This document shows, piece by piece, positions 45,344 to 47,218 of a DNA stretch of 47,218 bases (position 1 is its first letter; each line of letters opens with the position of its first letter). Made by a program: the position numbers and the translations under genes. Origin of the DNA: an uncultured Prochlorococcus sp. (GTDB lineage Bacteria; Cyanobacteriota; Cyanobacteriia; PCC-6307; Cyanobiaceae); the NCBI GenBank assembly GCA_902587615.1, contig CACILY010000005.1:1-47218 (forward strand), written 5' to 3'. Under the pieces are notes generated by a model. It made no database searches. It saw only the letters and a program-made list of their open reading frames with translations, and had not been told where the DNA came from.

Positions 45344-45353
45344 CTAGTGTTGT

Positions 45354-47024
45354 TTAACCTTGATCGGTAACGGCTCCTTTGCTTGAACTGCTCACAAGAC
45401 GAGCATACTTACCAAGAATACCTGTTGAATATCGGGGTTTTGGTTTTATCCAACTTTTTCTTCGCTTGGCTATCTCTGATTCATCAACATTCAATTGTAT
45501 TAATTTTTGATGCGCATCAACTGTAATACTATCTCCTTCTTTTACAAGACCTATATTCCCTCCTACTGCTGCTTCTGGTGCCACATGACCTACAACTAGA
45601 CCATATGATCCACCGCTAAACCGACCATCTGTTATTAAGGCTACTTCTTCACCTAACCCTTGACCAACGATGGCTGAAGTTGGCGAGAGCATTTCACGCA
45701 TTCCAGGTCCGCCAACCGGACCCTCATATCGAACAACTACAACATCACCAGATTTAACTTTGTTCTCCAATATTGCAGAGAGACACTCTTCTTCACTTTC
45801 AAAGACTCTCGCGGGTCCAGTTAGAACAGGAGTTTTTACCCCGCTTATTTTAGCCACACTCCCTTCGCTAGCTAGATTACCTTTTAATATTGCTAGGTGT
45901 CCTTTTTTATAAATAGGATTAGTGAGTGGTCTTATAACTTCCTGATTAGGAGAGGCACTTTTTGGAACATCTTTCAGGATCTCTTCTATTGTTTTCCCTT
46001 CGATAGTTAGGCAATCTCCATGAAGTAATCCACCTTCAAGTAATATTTTCATCACTTGAGGAATACCTCCTGCTTTATGGAGGTCTACAGTTACATACTT
46101 TCCACTTGGTTTTAAATCACAAAGTACTGGTACTTTCTGTCTTATTACTTCAAAATCGTCGATAGATAGTTCGATTCCTGCAGTTTTCGCGATTGCAAGT
46201 AGATGTAATACAGAATTAGTCGAACCACCAATAGCCATTACTACAGAAATCGCATTCTCAAAAGCTTTTCTAGTAAGTAAATCTAATGGCCTGATGTTAT
46301 TTTTTATTGCTTGAACAAGTATCTTGGCACTTTCTGCTGCGTTATCTGCTTTCTCATCATCCTCGGCGGCCATGGTTGAGCTGTAGGGAAGGCTTAAACC
46401 CATTGTCTCTATAGCCGCTGACATTGTATTTGCAGTAAACATTCCTCCGCAGCTACCTGCACCCGGAATAGCATTTTTTTCAACGGCTAGTAATCTTTCC
46501 TCGTCAATTTTCCCACTTGTCAATTGGCCTACTGCCTCAAATGCACTAACCACTGTTAAATCGGATCCGTCTAGACGCCCAGGTTTTATTGTTCCTCCAT
46601 ATACAAATATTGAAGGAATATTCATCCTAGCTATTGATATCATTGCTCCTGGCATATTTTTGTCACATCCGCCAATAGCTAAAACTCCATCCATACTCTG
46701 AGCGTTGCATGCAGTTTCAATTGAATCAGCAATGACTTCTCTCGAAACTAATGAATATTTCATTCCTTCTGTTCCCATTGATATACCATCGCTAACGGTG
46801 ATGGTTCCAAACATTTGGGGCATTGCCCCAGCTATTTTCACGGCCTCCTCAGAGCGTTTAGCTAAATCCATAAGGCCCATATTGCATGGGGTAATAGTGC
46901 TATAACCATTGGCTATTCCAATAATTGGTTTATTAAAGTCATGGTCACCAAAACCAACAGCTCGTAGCATGGCTCGGTTGGGAGACCTTTGAATTCCTTG
47001 TGTTATTGCGCTGGATCTAAGCAT
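45354..47024 (-). CDS. ilvD: dihydroxy-acid dehydratase
   Basis: Dehydrates 2,3-dihydroxy-isovalerate and -methylvalerate in valine, leucine and isoleucine synthesis. Iron-sulfur ligands Cys47 (TPCNMG), Cys120 ([12 protein letters not shown]) and Cys192 ([12 protein letters not shown]) are in place; the [19 protein letters not shown] motif is at the C-terminal side. 556 residues is the short form seen in cyanobacteria and plants. ATG start at 47024. The upstream gene, on the same strand, ends 42 bases away. Confidence 0.97.
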   Translation of the reverse strand: MLRSSAITQGIQRSPNRAMLRAVGFGDHDFNKPIIGIANGYSTITPCNMGLMDLAKRSEEAVKIAGAMPQMFGTITVSDGISMGTEGMKYSLVSREVIADSIETACNAQSMDGVLAIGGCDKNMPGAMISIARMNIPSIFVYGGTIKPGRLDGSDLTVVSAFEAVGQLTSGKIDEERLLAVEKNAIPGAGSCGGMFTANTMSAAIETMGLSLPYSSTMAAEDDEKADNAAESAKILVQAIKNNIRPLDLLTRKAFENAISVVMAIGGSTNSVLHLLAIAKTAGIELSIDDFEVIRQKVPVLCDLKPSGKYVTVDLHKAGGIPQVMKILLEGGLLHGDCLTIEGKTIEEILKDVPKSASPNQEVIRPLTNPIYKKGHLAILKGNLASEGSVAKISGVKTPVLTGPARVFESEEECLSAILENKVKSGDVVVVRYEGPVGGPGMREMLSPTSAIVGQGLGEEVALITDGRFSGGSYGLVVGHVAPEAAVGGNIGLVKEGDSITVDAHQKLIQLNVDESEIAKRRKSWIKPKPRYSTGILGKYARLVSSSSKGAVTDQG

Positions 47025-47066
47025 GAATAAATAAAATAAACTTTTTTGAGAAAATTTCGGTATTAC

Positions 47067-47218
47067 TTAATTACGTGCACCTAGATCTTCAAGTTGCTTC
47101 CTTACATCAGCTATGGCTGCATTTAGTTGCTCAACTCTTTGTTCAAGGTGCTCACTATTTTGATTTTCTAAGGAAGGAGTAGTGCTATCAAGAGCTTCTG
47201 AACCATCCTGAATTCTAG
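47067..47218 (-). CDS. C-terminal end of a coiled-coil protein, cut by the window edge
   Basis: The reading frame enters from beyond the right edge and stops at TAA 47067-47069. The ~49 visible residues are acidic and polar, then a heptad-like helix rich in Glu, Gln and Leu (EHLEQRVEQLNAAIADVRKQ) ending in LEDLGARN, typical of a short C-terminal coiled coil. Without the rest of the protein the family cannot be named. It precedes ilvD on the same strand by 42 bases. Confidence 0.6.
   Translation of the reverse strand, partial: RIQDGSEALDSTTPSLENQNSEHLEQRVEQLNAAIADVRKQLEDLGARN

Noticed and set aside
1-47218. Mobile elements, prophage, CRISPR arrays, rRNA or tRNA genes
   Set aside because: No integrase, transposase, direct-repeat array or cloverleaf sequence was seen; spacers are short and gene content is core.

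Overview
The window is an AT-rich, gene-dense piece of a marine picocyanobacterial chromosome, most likely a low-light Prochlorococcus. Evidence for an oxygenic phototroph includes GUN4, geranylgeranyl reductase ChlP, phycocyanobilin:ferredoxin oxidoreductase PcyA, glutamyl-tRNA reductase, a GlpX-type FBPase/SBPase, ADP-glucose pyrophosphorylase, ferredoxin-dependent sulfite reductase, SipA, a system II cytochrome c maturation factor and a DevBCA-type exporter. The AT-rich base composition, very short spacers and many ATGA or 1-base overlaps fit the streamlined Prochlorococcus lineage. I cannot name the strain. I see no phage, IS, CRISPR, rRNA or tRNA sequence, and no gene-free stretch longer than 300 bases. 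This is core genome rather than an island.

Layout. 1-6 kb: selU (-), gun4 (+), an anti-sigma-like ATPase (+), two small conserved unknowns, a methyltransferase, a small exported protein and glnA (all -). glnA has a textbook NtcA promoter upstream and a perfect 21-bp inverted repeat downstream. 6-15 kb: spt aminotransferase, tadA, a PLP decarboxylase with a small membrane protein, a membrane GTPase, lspA-bioY, sipA and a pair of M16 peptidases. 15-20 kb: pcyA overlapping a three-gene ABC exporter (devB, devC, devA), a 51-aa basic protein at 18575-18730 and a GT2 glycosyltransferase. 20-26 kb: rpsB, tsf, a rapidly diverging unknown, recG and a VanX-like dipeptidase in one tight run, converging on sir. 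27-34 kb: glyS, chlP, a VanY-like carboxypeptidase, typA and a DUF309 protein. 34-37 kb: lptB, lptF/G and ccsA, overlapping. 37-47 kb: rpe, glpX, hemA, glgC, gnd, pgl, a CIA30 protein with an unknown partner, ilvD, and the end of a coiled-coil protein cut by the window edge.

How the genes fit together. rpe and glpX (Calvin cycle), glgC (glycogen storage) and gnd plus pgl (oxidative pentose phosphate pathway) form a day/night carbon-switch neighbourhood. hemA, gun4, chlP, pcyA and sir spread tetrapyrrole functions over the window. glnA with its NtcA site marks nitrogen control. lptB/lptF, lspA, vanX-like and vanY-like genes concern the cell envelope.

No wholly new system is evident. The best leads are the translationally coupled pcyA-devBCA operon, the long hairpin after glnA with a small exported protein behind it, the palindrome between bioY and sipA, the antisense-overlapping gene pair at 9.4-9.5 kb, and the unknown protein wedged between tsf and recG.
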